Positions 38,896-47,225 of a stretch of DNA of 64,000 nt are shown here, piece after piece. The stretch covers positions 761,501 through 825,500 of the forward strand of contig NZ_CP132543.1 of assembly GCF_030845195.1 (NCBI RefSeq), given 5' to 3'. This DNA comes from Sanyastnella coralliicola. Lineage in GTDB: Bacteria > Bacteroidota > Bacteroidia > Flavobacteriales_D > Sanyastnellaceae. Position numbers and translations under genes: made by a program. The notes beneath the pieces are model-generated. The model did not search any database. It was not told where the DNA came from and worked only from the letters and a program-made list of their open reading frames with translations. How positions within the stretch are numbered: position 1 is the first letter of the stretch; the number at the start of each line of letters is the position of its first letter.

Positions 38896-41800
38896 ATGAG
38901 ACACACTACGCTTGTGGTAAACGGAAATACCCGAAACAACAGGGCTTACCGTTTCTCGCGTGTGTTTTTCGCAATGGTTCTGGCACTGGCATTCGCCGGG
39001 ATCAATGCAAACGCACAAACTCCTGAACCCGGTACCGAGGCTTATGCTTCTGCAAAAGATGCAGGTCTGGTGGAGCAAATTTCACTTGCTCTAGACTATG
39101 ACGGGGAATCTCCAAACGTTCAACACTACCTCGATGCAGCTGCTGCTCGCGGTGCTGGATGTTTTATTCCTCACGATCCAATGACATGGACAAACTTCCC
39201 AGGAAATGATGATGGTTCTGAAGGGCCAATCGCACTTCCTTTCTCGTTTGACCTATACGGTAGTGCATACAGCAGCATTTACCTCAATAACAACGGAAAC
39301 CTGACCTTCGGCAATAGCCTTTCGTCATTTACACCAGATGGTTTCCCTATTTCAACGCCAATGATCGCTCCGTTCTGGGGAGACGTTGATACACGAAATG
39401 GAAGAGGTGAAGTTTGGTACTATGTGACTGACCATGCATTGTATGTGAACTGGGTAGAAGTAGGAGTGTTCTCAGCGAACAACCCTGACCTGGAAGATCT
39501 TCGCAATACTTTCCAAGTGATCATTACTGATGGTACAGACGCAGTTCTTGAACCAGGAAACAACATTGCCTTTCATTATGAAATCATGGATTGGACAACC
39601 GGAGACGCTTCTCTCGGTGAACTTGGTTTCGGTGGTGCACCTGCAACTGTTGGTGTAAACGCTGGAAACAATGTAGACTTCATTCAGATTGGACGTTTCG
39701 GAACAGATACCAATGACTATGACGGTCCTGACGGTGAAATTGACGGAGTAAACTGGCTAGAGTTCCAGTGTTTCCAGTTCAACGTTTCAAGTGGAGCGAA
39801 CTTCCCTCCAATTGCACAGAACCTTCCAGTAGGAAACGAAATCAACATTTGTAATGATGAAAGTGCTACGCTTGACTTAGGTTTCATCGGGCCAGAAGGC
39901 GATCAAACGGTAACAGTTGCTGTTTCTTCTGGAGATCCTTACACCTTGAATTCGAACGATGCTGGAAACCCAGCAGAAGTTTCTGTGACATTCGAAGGGC
40001 TTGCACCAGGATCTTACTCATATGATTTCATCGCAACAGATAACGGAGATCCAGTAGGAGAAACAACCGTGACAATTACTGTCAACGTTGAAGATTGTAC
40101 AGGAGGATGCGAACCGAACTTGATGATCGCTTGTCCTGAAGACATGACAGTGGAGTGTGGTAGTGACCTTGACCCAATGTCTCTCGGAATGCCAATGGTT
40201 GATACTGACGATTGTTACGCAGGCTCAATTGATGTCACTTACATGGACGATGTCATTTCTAACAACGGTTGCGAACAAATGATCGCCCGAACGTGGATGG
40301 CTTCAGCAGGTGATGAGACTGACATGTGTACTCAGATGATCACCGTGATTGATACAGAAGCACCGGTACTCAACATGCCTCCACTATACTACTCTCTTGA
40401 GTGGAGCGTATATGAAGGGAACTTCATCGAAGACTTCCTAAACGGACAAATCACACTCGAAGATCTTGAGACACTTAGTCCATTGTTCAACGAGCAACTT
40501 GAAGCCCAAGGGTACTTCTACCCAACAGCATCAGACGCATGTGATGATGACGTTACACCATACTACATCCAATCAGTACTCGGACCTGAAGAATTGGAGT
40601 GTCCGCTTGTAGCAGAAGTGATTTGGTCATTCTATGCTCAAGATGATTGTGGGAATGTAACTGGACCATTTGATGTTGTGTGCGAATTCTTCGACACGAC
40701 TCCTCCAGAGTTCGTTGACTTCCCTGAAGATGTGCTCGTAGAGTGTATCGAAGATGTTCCAGCTCCAGAAGTAGTAGATGCAGAAGATGCATGTGCTGAT
40801 GTGGTTTTAGTAGACATCTTCACAAGCGAAACAGGTTTCCCAACTGATTCATGTGTAGCATCAACGGCATTCGGACCTGGAGATGATTGGGCACTATGGC
40901 TACCAGTATTGGAGACAGAAGGTCTATCACCAACAGATGATTTCGTTCCAGTAGGAGACTTGACATTTGTTAAGTACAACGACGGAACAGCACGTTTGAC
41001 TGGTTCAGTAGTAAACGATGAGAACCCAGCACAAGGATGGGACATTGACCTACACTTCGAGAACCAAGCAACATGGGCAGAGTGGGAAGCAATGGGCCGT
41101 TCTTACAAGGATGACCTAGGACTTGCAGCAGCAGGCGGTAACCTATGGACAACATGGGATTACTACGAGCTAGTAAACGGCTTCTCAACATTGACAGGTA
41201 CAGGAGACTTCGCAGGCGACGTTCTTTACCTAGATCACATGCCATCAAGCTACTACTTCGGATTCCAGTGTGGAGAGGCAGCGAACAACCGCAACTCAAA
41301 CTTCGGTATGAGCGGATGGTTCACTTACTCAGGATTCATCGGAGGTGAAGCAGTAGAAGGACACGGAGACGTAAACGTAGACAAGGAATGTGTTCCAACA
41401 CAGGGTCAAGAGTGTGTGAACGATGATGAGTTCACTTACTACTACCGTGCAGAGGATTCATGTGGAAACGTAGCGTTCGAATCATACACTGTAACAGTAA
41501 ACGATACAACAGCACCAGAATTCACTGTCGTACCAGAAGACATCACAGTAGAATGTGACGAGGTACCAGTACCAGTATTCGAAGGAGTTGAAGCAATCGA
41601 CAACTGTGAGTGTGGGGTAGAAAGCATCGTATACATCGGCGAGACCCTCGTAGATGGAGGTAACGATTGTCTTTACCAGCTACAGCGTGAGTGGGCAGCA
41701 TTCGACTGCTGTGGAAACCGCGCAGACTACGTACAAACAATCACTGTAGAAGACACCACAGCACCAGAGGTTACTTACGTACCAGCTGACGTGACTTACG

Positions 41801-44800
41801 AATGTGACGAAGAAGTACTAGTAGAACTAGCAGAAGGAGTAGACAACTGTCAGGACGTAGAGGTTACTTACGAAGATTCAATCGAAGAAGGTGACTGTCC
41901 ACAGGAATACACGATCACACGTACGTTCTACCTATCAGACGGATGTGATAACGTATCTACAGCAACACAAACAATCTCAGTAGTTGATACAACAGCTCCA
42001 GTATTCGGAGATTACGAAGTATCAGTATCAGTAGAGTGTACAGAAGTTGACGAAGTAGAAGGACCAGACGCAACAGACAACTGTGGTGAGGTAACGATCA
42101 CTTACGAAGACCAACTCCAATCAGGAGGATGTCTAGGAGTAATCGTACGTACCTACACAGCCGTAGATGAGTGTGGTAACGAAGTAACAACAGAGCAGTA
42201 CATCACGATCTTGGATACGACACCACCGGTGATCGAGAATCCAGCAGACATGACAGTAGAGTGTGACGAAGTACCAGCAGCTCCAGGAGCAGACGGTATC
42301 GAGATCTACGACAACTGTGGTGAAGAAGTAGAGGTAACATTCACAGAAGAGATCATCGACGGTCTATGTGAAGACAGCTACACAATCGTATGGACATGGA
42401 CAGCAACTGACTACTGTGAGAACATGTCAGAGGCTTCAACAACAATCACAGTACAAGACACAACAAACCCAGTATTCGTAGAAGTACCGGAAGATGTGAC
42501 TTACGAGTGTGACGAAGAAGTACCAGCATGTAGCTCAGACGACGTAGTAGCAGAAGATAACTGTGACAACGACGTAGTAGTAGAATGTGAAGATCAGATC
42601 ATCGACGGAGACTGTCCACAAGAGTACACGATCCAGCGTATCTACCGCGCATTCGATAACTGTGGTAACCAAGCGATCTACGTACAGAACATCTCAGTAG
42701 TTGACACCACTGCACCAATGTTCCCAGAACTAGCAGAGTTGACTTACGAGTGTGACGAAGAGATTCCAGTGATCCTACCAGACGCAACAGATAACTGTGG
42801 TGTGGTAACGGTTACTTACGAAGACTCAACAGTAGACGGAGAGTGTCCACAGGAATACACTATCACACGTACTTACACAGCAGAAGACGAGTGTGGAAAC
42901 ACAAGCTCAGCTTCACAGACAATCAACGTGGTTGACACAACTGCACCGGTATTCGATGAGTACTCAGTAGAAGTAGAAGCACCATGTGATAACGTAGACG
43001 TGGCGATCCTAACAGCTACAGATAACTGTGGTGAGGTAACTGTGACATACGAAGACACACCAGTGTCAGGAGGATGTGCAGGAACAATCATCCGTGATTA
43101 CGTAGCAGTAGACGAGTGTGGAAACGAAGCAACAGCACAGCAGATCATCTCACTAGTTGATGAAGTAGCTCCTGTATTCGTTGAAGTACCTGCAGACATG
43201 ACTTACGAGTGTGACCAGGAAGTACCAGCATGTAGCTCAGACGACGTAGCAGTTGAAGACAACTGTACAGAGGTTGAGGTTAGCTGTGCAGACGTTACAA
43301 TCGACGGAGACTGTCCACAGGAATATACAATCGAGCGTACATACACAGCAGAAGATAACTGTGGAAACATCTCAACATACACACAGACGATCACAGTAGT
43401 TGATACAACAGCTCCTGAGTTCACAGAAGTACCAGCAGACGCAATGTACGAGTGTGATGAAGAGATCCCAGCAATCAACGCTGAAGCAGAAGATAACTGT
43501 GGTGATGTAACAGTAACATGGGAAGATTCAATCGCCGATGGAGACTGTCCACAAGAGTACACGATCACACGTACATTCACAGCAATGGACGAGTGTGGAA
43601 ACTCAAGCACAGAGACACAGACAATCACAGTAGTTGATACAACAGCTCCTGAATTCACAATGGTACCAGCTGACGCCACTTACGAGTGTGACGAAGAAGT
43701 ACTAGTGATGATGGCTGAAGCATCTGATAACTGTGGTGAAGTAACAGTTACATACGAAGATTCAACAGTAGAAGGTGAGTGTCCTCAAGAGTACACAATC
43801 ACACGTACGTTCACTGCAGAAGATGAGTGTGGTAACTCAAGCACTGCAACACAGACAATCAACGTGTTTGACACCACTGCACCGGTATTCGATGAGTACC
43901 CAGTAGAGGTAGAAGCACCATGTGATAACGTAGACGTGGCGATCCTAACAGCTACAGATAACTGTGGTGAGGTAACTGTAACCTACGAAGACACACCAGT
44001 GTCAGGAGGATGTGCAGGAACAATCATCCGTGATTACGTAGCAGTAGACGAGTGTGGCAACGAATCAACAGCACAGCAGATCATCTCACTAGTTGATGAA
44101 GTAGCTCCTGTATTCGTTGAAGTACCTGCAGACATGACTTACGAGTGTGACCAGGAAGTACCAGCATGTAGCTCAGACGACGTAGCAGTTGAAGACAACT
44201 GTACAGAGGTTGAGGTTAGCTGTGCAGACGTTACAATCGACGGAGACTGTCCACAGGAATACACTATCGAGCGTACATACACAGCAGAAGATAACTGTGG
44301 AAACATCTCAACATACACACAGACGATCACAGTAGTTGATACAACAGCCCCTGAGTTCACAGACGTACCAGCAGACGCAACGTACGAGTGTGATGAAGAG
44401 ATCCCAGCAATCAACGCTGAAGCAGAAGATAACTGTGGTGATGTAACAGTAACATGGGAAGATTCAATCGCCGATGGTGACTGTCCACAAGAGTACACGA
44501 TCACACGTACATTCACAGCAATGGACGATTGTGGAAACTCAAGCACAGAGACACAGACAATCACAGTAGTTGATACAACAGCTCCTGAATTCACGGCAGT
44601 AGGTGAAGATGTAACGATTGAGTGTGACGAAGAGCTTCCAGCTCCATTCGCTGAAGCAACAGACAACTGCGGTGAAGTAACGATTGAGGTGTCTCCGGAG
44701 ATCATCGATGGCGACTGTCCACAGGAGTACACAATGATCCGCACATACACAGCAATGGATGACTGCGGTAATTCAACTACAGCAACTCAAACAATCACAG

Positions 44801-47100
44801 TAATTGACACTACGGCACCGGTATTCGATGAGTACCCAATCCAAGTAGACGTTCCTTGTGATGAAGTAGATGTCATGACGATCACGGCAACAGACAACTG
44901 TGGTGAGGTAACAATCACCTACACTGAGTTCATGATCTCAGGTGGATGTGCTGGAAGCATGATTCGCGATTACGTTGCAGTTGATGAATGTGGAAATGAA
45001 GCTTATGCTCAGCAAATCATCAGCCTTGTTGATGAAGTAGCTCCAGAAGCTGAAAACGTTCCGGCAGATGCTACATTCGAATGTGATGAAGAGATCATCC
45101 TTGGTGAGCCAACCTTCACTGATAACTGTGATGATGACTTGGAAATCACTTACAACGAAGTAACGGAAGACCTCGATTGTTTCTACCAGATCATTCGCAC
45201 TTGGACTGCCATTGATCACTGTGATAATGAAACAACCGTTTCTCAAGTCATTACAGTAACAGATACAACAGCTCCTTCTATTGAAGCCGGAGATGACATG
45301 ACCATCGAGTGTACAGCGATCATTCCTGATCCATCGTTCGAGGTGTCTGACAACTGTGATGAAGACGTAATGGTTGACATCACTTCTGAAATGTTCGATG
45401 GTGATTGTCCGCAAGAGTACACGATGGTTCGCACGTACACTGCAACAGATGATTGTGGTAACGTTTCTGTAGATACTCAGACAATCACAGTAGTTGATAC
45501 AACTGCTCCTGTATTCATTGCAGTAGCGGAAGATGTTACTGTTGAGTGTGATGAAGAGCTTCCTGCTCCTTTCGCTAGCGCGGAAGACAACTGTGGTGAA
45601 GTGACAATTGAAGTATCGCCAGAGATTATCGACGGGGAATGCGGAAATGAATACACAATGGTTCGCACTTACACTGCAACTGATGAATGTGGAAACGCCA
45701 GCACTGCGACGCAAACAATCACAGTAGTTGATACAACTGCTCCTGAATTCACGAACGTACCATCGAGCATGACAGTTGAATGTCTAAGCGATGTACCGGA
45801 CATGATGACATTGGCAGCTACTGATAACTGTGGAGATGCAGAAGTAGTGTGTAATGAAGTAAGTGACCTTGACGATTGTGGTAACGGTGTAATCATCCGC
45901 ACTTGCACTGCAACTGACGCTTGTGGAAACACAACTCAGGTGAGCTACTCAATCACAATCAACGATACCACTGCTCCTACACTTAATGATCTTCCAGAAG
46001 AGAACCTAGTGATCGATTGTGAGGATGATGTTCCTGCACCAGCAGATGTAACAGCAACTGACAACTGTGACAATGATCTTGAAGTGATCTTCACTGAAGA
46101 GATCATCGGAGACCTTCCTGCAGAGGGAAGTTCAGCAGATTGTGTAGCAACTACGCCAGAAGCTTACTTCGAAGGTGAAACGTGTGGTGGAACTGATCCT
46201 TGGAGCTTGGTACTATTCAACTTCGGTGGAGAAGAAGCTGCATTGTATAGCACAATCGAAGCAAACTGGGTTGAATACCCTGATGGTACAGCAACACTCA
46301 CAGGTTCTGTATTCTGTAATGACAATCCTGATGCAGGATGGGAGATTAACGTAGCCTTCGAAAATGGCATGCCATGGACAGAGTGGTCTACACAAGGCTT
46401 CCCAACTGGATACAAAGATGATTGTGACATTGCAGGAGATAACTTCCTTGATTGGATGTACTACATCATGTCTGAAGGAGCTACACTCACAGGATGGGGT
46501 GATTACGAAGGAGCAACGCTCAACTTGGATCACGCACCGAGCAACCTATACTACGGTTACCAAGTAGGTGTTGCGGCAAACAACGTGAACGACAACTACG
46601 GATCTGGAGGATGGTTCACTTACAGTGGAGAATTCAACGGAGAGGAAGTGTACGGTTCAGGTGATTTTGCCTTCGATCACGATTGTTGTCCTCAGTACTC
46701 AGTAGAGCGCACTTGGTGTGTAACTGATTGTTCTGGAAATGAAACTTGCTTCACGCAAATGATCTCATTCGATGACTTGAGTGATGACAACCCATTGGTT
46801 GATCTAGACTTCGAAGAGATGGCAGCTGAGCGTGGTGATTTCGAGATTGTTCGTCTTTCTCCGAACCCAGCAGAAAGCTACGCTCGAGTTGAAGTAATGG
46901 CTTACAAAGGAACTCCAGTTCGTATCGAGCTGGTTGACCTCAACGGTAAAGTGGTTGACGTGATCTTCGAAGGTGACCTTTCAAGAGGTCAGACGTTCAG
47001 AACGATTGTCAACACAAACAACCTATACAACGGCGTTTACACCGTGAGAGCATACTCTCAAATGCATGCTGATGTAACGAAGCTTGTCATCCAGAAATAA
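38896..47100 (+). CDS. Giant NIDO/HYR-repeat surface protein (2734 aa) with T9SS type A tail
   Basis: The signal peptide ends near residue 41 (VLALAFAGINANAQ). Residues about 90-300 match a nidogen-like (NIDO) domain ('LPFSFDLYGSAYSSIYLNNNGNLTFG', 'STPMIAPFWGDVDTR'). A cadherin/Ig-like segment follows, then some twenty HYR modules of about 78 residues with 'VDTTAPEF', 'YECDEE', 'DNCG.V', 'CPQEYTI.RT' and 'DECGN' landmarks. The shared large module occurs twice (40831-41391 and 46129-46686), each time inserted inside an HYR module. The last 80 residues form a T9SS sorting domain (LSPNPAESYARVEV to DVTKLVIQK). It is probably a cell-surface adhesin. Codon choice in about 40850-44600 is strikingly uniform. 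A terminator follows at 47118. Confidence 0.88.
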   Translation: MRHTTLVVNGNTRNNRAYRFSRVFFAMVLALAFAGINANAQTPEPGTEAYASAKDAGLVEQISLALDYDGESPNVQHYLDAAAARGAGCFIPHDPMTWTNFPGNDDGSEGPIALPFSFDLYGSAYSSIYLNNNGNLTFGNSLSSFTPDGFPISTPMIAPFWGDVDTRNGRGEVWYYVTDHALYVNWVEVGVFSANNPDLEDLRNTFQVIITDGTDAVLEPGNNIAFHYEIMDWTTGDASLGELGFGGAPATVGVNAGNNVDFIQIGRFGTDTNDYDGPDGEIDGVNWLEFQCFQFNVSSGANFPPIAQNLPVGNEINICNDESATLDLGFIGPEGDQTVTVAVSSGDPYTLNSNDAGNPAEVSVTFEGLAPGSYSYDFIATDNGDPVGETTVTITVNVEDCTGGCEPNLMIACPEDMTVECGSDLDPMSLGMPMVDTDDCYAGSIDVTYMDDVISNNGCEQMIARTWMASAGDETDMCTQMITVIDTEAPVLNMPPLYYSLEWSVYEGNFIEDFLNGQITLEDLETLSPLFNEQLEAQGYFYPTASDACDDDVTPYYIQSVLGPEELECPLVAEVIWSFYAQDDCGNVTGPFDVVCEFFDTTPPEFVDFPEDVLVECIEDVPAPEVVDAEDACADVVLVDIFTSETGFPTDSCVASTAFGPGDDWALWLPVLETEGLSPTDDFVPVGDLTFVKYNDGTARLTGSVVNDENPAQGWDIDLHFENQATWAEWEAMGRSYKDDLGLAAAGGNLWTTWDYYELVNGFSTLTGTGDFAGDVLYLDHMPSSYYFGFQCGEAANNRNSNFGMSGWFTYSGFIGGEAVEGHGDVNVDKECVPTQGQECVNDDEFTYYYRAEDSCGNVAFESYTVTVNDTTAPEFTVVPEDITVECDEVPVPVFEGVEAIDNCECGVESIVYIGETLVDGGNDCLYQLQREWAAFDCCGNRADYVQTITVEDTTAPEVTYVPADVTYECDEEVLVELAEGVDNCQDVEVTYEDSIEEGDCPQEYTITRTFYLSDGCDNVSTATQTISVVDTTAPVFGDYEVSVSVECTEVDEVEGPDATDNCGEVTITYEDQLQSGGCLGVIVRTYTAVDECGNEVTTEQYITILDTTPPVIENPADMTVECDEVPAAPGADGIEIYDNCGEEVEVTFTEEIIDGLCEDSYTIVWTWTATDYCENMSEASTTITVQDTTNPVFVEVPEDVTYECDEEVPACSSDDVVAEDNCDNDVVVECEDQIIDGDCPQEYTIQRIYRAFDNCGNQAIYVQNISVVDTTAPMFPELAELTYECDEEIPVILPDATDNCGVVTVTYEDSTVDGECPQEYTITRTYTAEDECGNTSSASQTINVVDTTAPVFDEYSVEVEAPCDNVDVAILTATDNCGEVTVTYEDTPVSGGCAGTIIRDYVAVDECGNEATAQQIISLVDEVAPVFVEVPADMTYECDQEVPACSSDDVAVEDNCTEVEVSCADVTIDGDCPQEYTIERTYTAEDNCGNISTYTQTITVVDTTAPEFTEVPADAMYECDEEIPAINAEAEDNCGDVTVTWEDSIADGDCPQEYTITRTFTAMDECGNSSTETQTITVVDTTAPEFTMVPADATYECDEEVLVMMAEASDNCGEVTVTYEDSTVEGECPQEYTITRTFTAEDECGNSSTATQTINVFDTTAPVFDEYPVEVEAPCDNVDVAILTATDNCGEVTVTYEDTPVSGGCAGTIIRDYVAVDECGNESTAQQIISLVDEVAPVFVEVPADMTYECDQEVPACSSDDVAVEDNCTEVEVSCADVTIDGDCPQEYTIERTYTAEDNCGNISTYTQTITVVDTTAPEFTDVPADATYECDEEIPAINAEAEDNCGDVTVTWEDSIADGDCPQEYTITRTFTAMDDCGNSSTETQTITVVDTTAPEFTAVGEDVTIECDEELPAPFAEATDNCGEVTIEVSPEIIDGDCPQEYTMIRTYTAMDDCGNSTTATQTITVIDTTAPVFDEYPIQVDVPCDEVDVMTITATDNCGEVTITYTEFMISGGCAGSMIRDYVAVDECGNEAYAQQIISLVDEVAPEAENVPADATFECDEEIILGEPTFTDNCDDDLEITYNEVTEDLDCFYQIIRTWTAIDHCDNETTVSQVITVTDTTAPSIEAGDDMTIECTAIIPDPSFEVSDNCDEDVMVDITSEMFDGDCPQEYTMVRTYTATDDCGNVSVDTQTITVVDTTAPVFIAVAEDVTVECDEELPAPFASAEDNCGEVTIEVSPEIIDGECGNEYTMVRTYTATDECGNASTATQTITVVDTTAPEFTNVPSSMTVECLSDVPDMMTLAATDNCGDAEVVCNEVSDLDDCGNGVIIRTCTATDACGNTTQVSYSITINDTTAPTLNDLPEENLVIDCEDDVPAPADVTATDNCDNDLEVIFTEEIIGDLPAEGSSADCVATTPEAYFEGETCGGTDPWSLVLFNFGGEEAALYSTIEANWVEYPDGTATLTGSVFCNDNPDAGWEINVAFENGMPWTEWSTQGFPTGYKDDCDIAGDNFLDWMYYIMSEGATLTGWGDYEGATLNLDHAPSNLYYGYQVGVAANNVNDNYGSGGWFTYSGEFNGEEVYGSGDFAFDHDCCPQYSVERTWCVTDCSGNETCFTQMISFDDLSDDNPLVDLDFEEMAAERGDFEIVRLSPNPAESYARVEVMAYKGTPVRIELVDLNGKVVDVIFEGDLSRGQTFRTIVNTNNLYNGVYTVRAYSQMHADVTKLVIQK
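40831..41391 (+). repeat. Copy of the shared HYR-inserted module (first in the 2734-aa protein)
   Basis: It encodes 'DDWALWLPVLE', 'DGTARLTGSVVNDENPAQGW', 'SYYFGFQCGEAANNRNSNFG' and 'GWFTYSGF'. This is the most divergent copy of the four, inserted before the 'FTYYYRAEDSCGN' strand of its HYR host. Confidence 0.7.
42951..44592 (+). repeat. Tandem duplication, period 936 bp, in the 2734-aa gene
   Basis: About 706 bp from 42951 recurs from 43887 with only scattered changes. The period of 312 codons equals four HYR modules. Sequence upstream of 42951 and downstream of about 43656 is related to its counterpart but much less similar, so the duplicated block is roughly three modules long within a four-module period. 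Confidence 0.85.
45573..45585 (+). repeat. 13-bp motif CGCTAGCGCGGAA, site 5
   Basis: Inside the 2734-residue gene, read as Ala-Ser-Ala-Glu. It interrupts the sequence otherwise shared with the homologous module near 44640, which has 'GCT GAA GCA ACA' here. Confidence 0.75.
46129..46686 (+). repeat. Copy of the shared HYR-inserted module (second in the 2734-aa protein)
   Basis: Closest to the copy at 6937-7488 ('[13 protein letters not shown]', '[12 protein letters not shown]', '[10 protein letters not shown]'), with the same boundaries inside the HYR host. Confidence 0.75.
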
Positions 47101-47117
47101 GGATGAATAACATATCT

Positions 47118-47148
47118 AAAAAGGCCTCGCAATTTGCGGGGCCTTTTT
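47118..47148 (+). terminator. Rho-independent terminator
   Basis: AAAAAGGCCTCGC / GCGGGGCCTTTTT with AATTT loop, 18 bp after the giant gene. Confidence 0.88.
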
Positions 47149-47183
47149 GTTTGCATCAATTGTGATGAGCTTTTATCCACACC

Positions 47184-47215
47184 TTGGGTAATGCATGAAA
47201 TCTGGCGTAATTTCG
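47184..47215 (+). promoter_or_regulatory. Possible priA promoter
   Basis: TTG at 47184-47186, 21 bp, TAATTTCG at 47208-47215, ten bases before the ATG at 47226. This is a weak match and would give an almost leaderless mRNA. Confidence 0.25.
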
Positions 47216-47225
47216 AAGTTCGATT

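Noticed and set aside
44139-44750. 203-codon open frame on the minus strand inside the 2734-residue gene
   Set aside because: It is a by-product of biased codons in the HYR repeats; it is Ser/Val-rich and repeats with the host modules (see also 43203-43679), with no independent coding signature.
44938-45714. 258-codon open frame on the minus strand
   Set aside because: Antisense to clear HYR modules; low-complexity Cys/Arg/Asn composition and no recognisable domain.
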